Origin: Dasyornis broadbenti
Taxonomy: Eukaryota > Chordata > Aves > Passeriformes > Dasyornithidae
DNA: 64,000 nt
NCBI GenBank assembly: GCA_013397935.1
Contig: VZRN01000794.1
Span: forward strand, 948,959-1,012,958
Direction of reading: 5' to 3'
Shown: piece by piece, positions 63,301 through 64,000 of the stretch
Numbering within the stretch: the stretch's first letter is position 1
Layout: every line of letters starts with the position of its first letter
Notes under the pieces: generated by a model
Seen by the model: the letters and a program-made list of their open reading frames with translations, nothing else
Database searches by the model: none
What the model was told of the DNA's origin: nothing
Program-made: the position numbers and the translations under genes

Positions 63301-64000
63301 CGTATTTTTACAGCCACTGAAAATAAAACATTCCTTCCATGACTTGAAACTAGCTCTTTTTCGAGCATACAAGAGACACCATAAATTGGATTAAATCAAA
63401 TCTACACAGCCTTGGAACCCATATGTCAAACTTACAAAGTTTAAGAAAGTTAGTTCTCTGAGGACTAGAACACCAATACATTGTAAAACATTTTCCATGT
63501 GAACCATTTATGCGATAAGAAACCAAAGAACAACTTTAAAGCTGACATAAAAAGAAAAACATGGAATGAAGTTCATTTCTGGTGCTATTCCATTCAGTTA
63601 CACCATGGGTCAACTTGTCCCATGATCTGTAGAAATACTGTCATGATTCATCACAGTAAAAAAAACTCGCAAAACTTATTTAATTAAAGCGTCAAATGCA
63701 TTAGATGAACTAGGAAACAACTCCCAGAAATATTTCAAATTAAAAGTATAATTTCCACCAGCATTAAATAAATTCCATCATCCTAAATGCATTTTGATTT
63801 TATGTTCTCAGAGCAAATTTATTTTGCCAAATTAGTATACGATGCAAACAAGAACCAGTTATTATAATGCCAATATTACCTTAGTCAAGCAGATTAACTC
63901 TTGCTAATTATTAAATTACACATCTGGCCTGCTGCATATTCTTAGTTGGCAACAAGTTCTAATTAGCTATTTGGAAGTGTTCAGGGTGGTAGGTGAATAT
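57391..64000. other. Distal 3' UTR or intergenic DNA
   Basis: No coding exon recognised. In mammals ATOH7 is the next gene, but no bHLH domain appears in any frame, so it must lie beyond the window. The stretch 62530-62960 is GC-richer, with overlapping open frames on both strands that look non-coding. It includes the CR1 scrap at 59390 and a 13-T tract at 61393-61405. Confidence 0.6.
59390..59466 (+). mobile_element. CR1 3'-end fragment
   Basis: Contains ggggttggaccagatgacc followed by a diverged cctaaatcactctatg end, the classic CR1 3' terminal block. Only the last 70-80 bp are recognisable. It lies about 2.2 kb past the MYPN stop codon. Confidence 0.75.

Noticed and set aside
57391..64000. 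ATOH7 expected by synteny
   Set aside because: No basic helix-loop-helix sequence in any frame, so the gene is not inside the window.
1..64000. tRNA, rRNA, CRISPR arrays, operons or prokaryotic signals
   Set aside because: None seen. The exon-intron structure and the transposon types mark this as vertebrate nuclear DNA.

Overview
This 64-kb window looks like bird nuclear DNA. It is AT-rich and its genes carry large introns. It contains a degraded CR1 (chicken repeat 1) LINE with the CR1-type 3' end (ATTCTGTG-like octamers), and a solo LTR of a type I know from avian, particularly songbird, genomes. There are no operons, ribosome-binding sites, CRISPR arrays or other prokaryotic features. The species cannot be named from the sequence; a neoavian, possibly a passerine, is an inference from the LTR type only.

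The one protein-coding gene I can support is MYPN (myopalladin), on the + strand. The coding sequence is complete. It starts at 17026, stops at 57145, and is split into 19 coding exons, all with GT-AG introns and matching phases. Joined, it is 4,017 nt and encodes 1,338 residues, with no frameshift or internal stop. The protein has the full myopalladin layout: a conserved N-terminal region (about 1-95 and 163-200), five I-set immunoglobulin domains (about 281-371, 457-556, 963-1058, 1090-1182 and 1189-1282), a proline-rich stretch (about 660-680) between Ig2 and Ig3, and a conserved C-terminal tail. The first coding exon begins one base before the ATG, so at least one non-coding 5' exon and the promoter must lie upstream. 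I could not locate them with confidence.

Layout: 1-5609 is non-coding with no recognisable gene. 5610-7398 is an LTR interrupted by a 5'-truncated, internally deleted CR1 element. 7399-17024 is non-coding upstream DNA, including a MEF2-like site plus E-box near 9.3 kb as a weak muscle-promoter candidate. 17026-57145 is MYPN, with introns from 227 bp to 9.7 kb; they hold homopolymer tracts, AT microsatellites and one CR1 scrap. From 57146 there is a probable 3' UTR with several AATAAA signals. The rest is intergenic DNA with another CR1 3'-end scrap and a homeodomain/E-box motif cluster at the extreme right edge.

I found no previously undescribed system. The points most worth a second look are the CR1-in-LTR nesting, the 24-nt in-frame microexon inside Ig2, the start codon placed at a splice acceptor, and the symmetric 573-nt linker exon.
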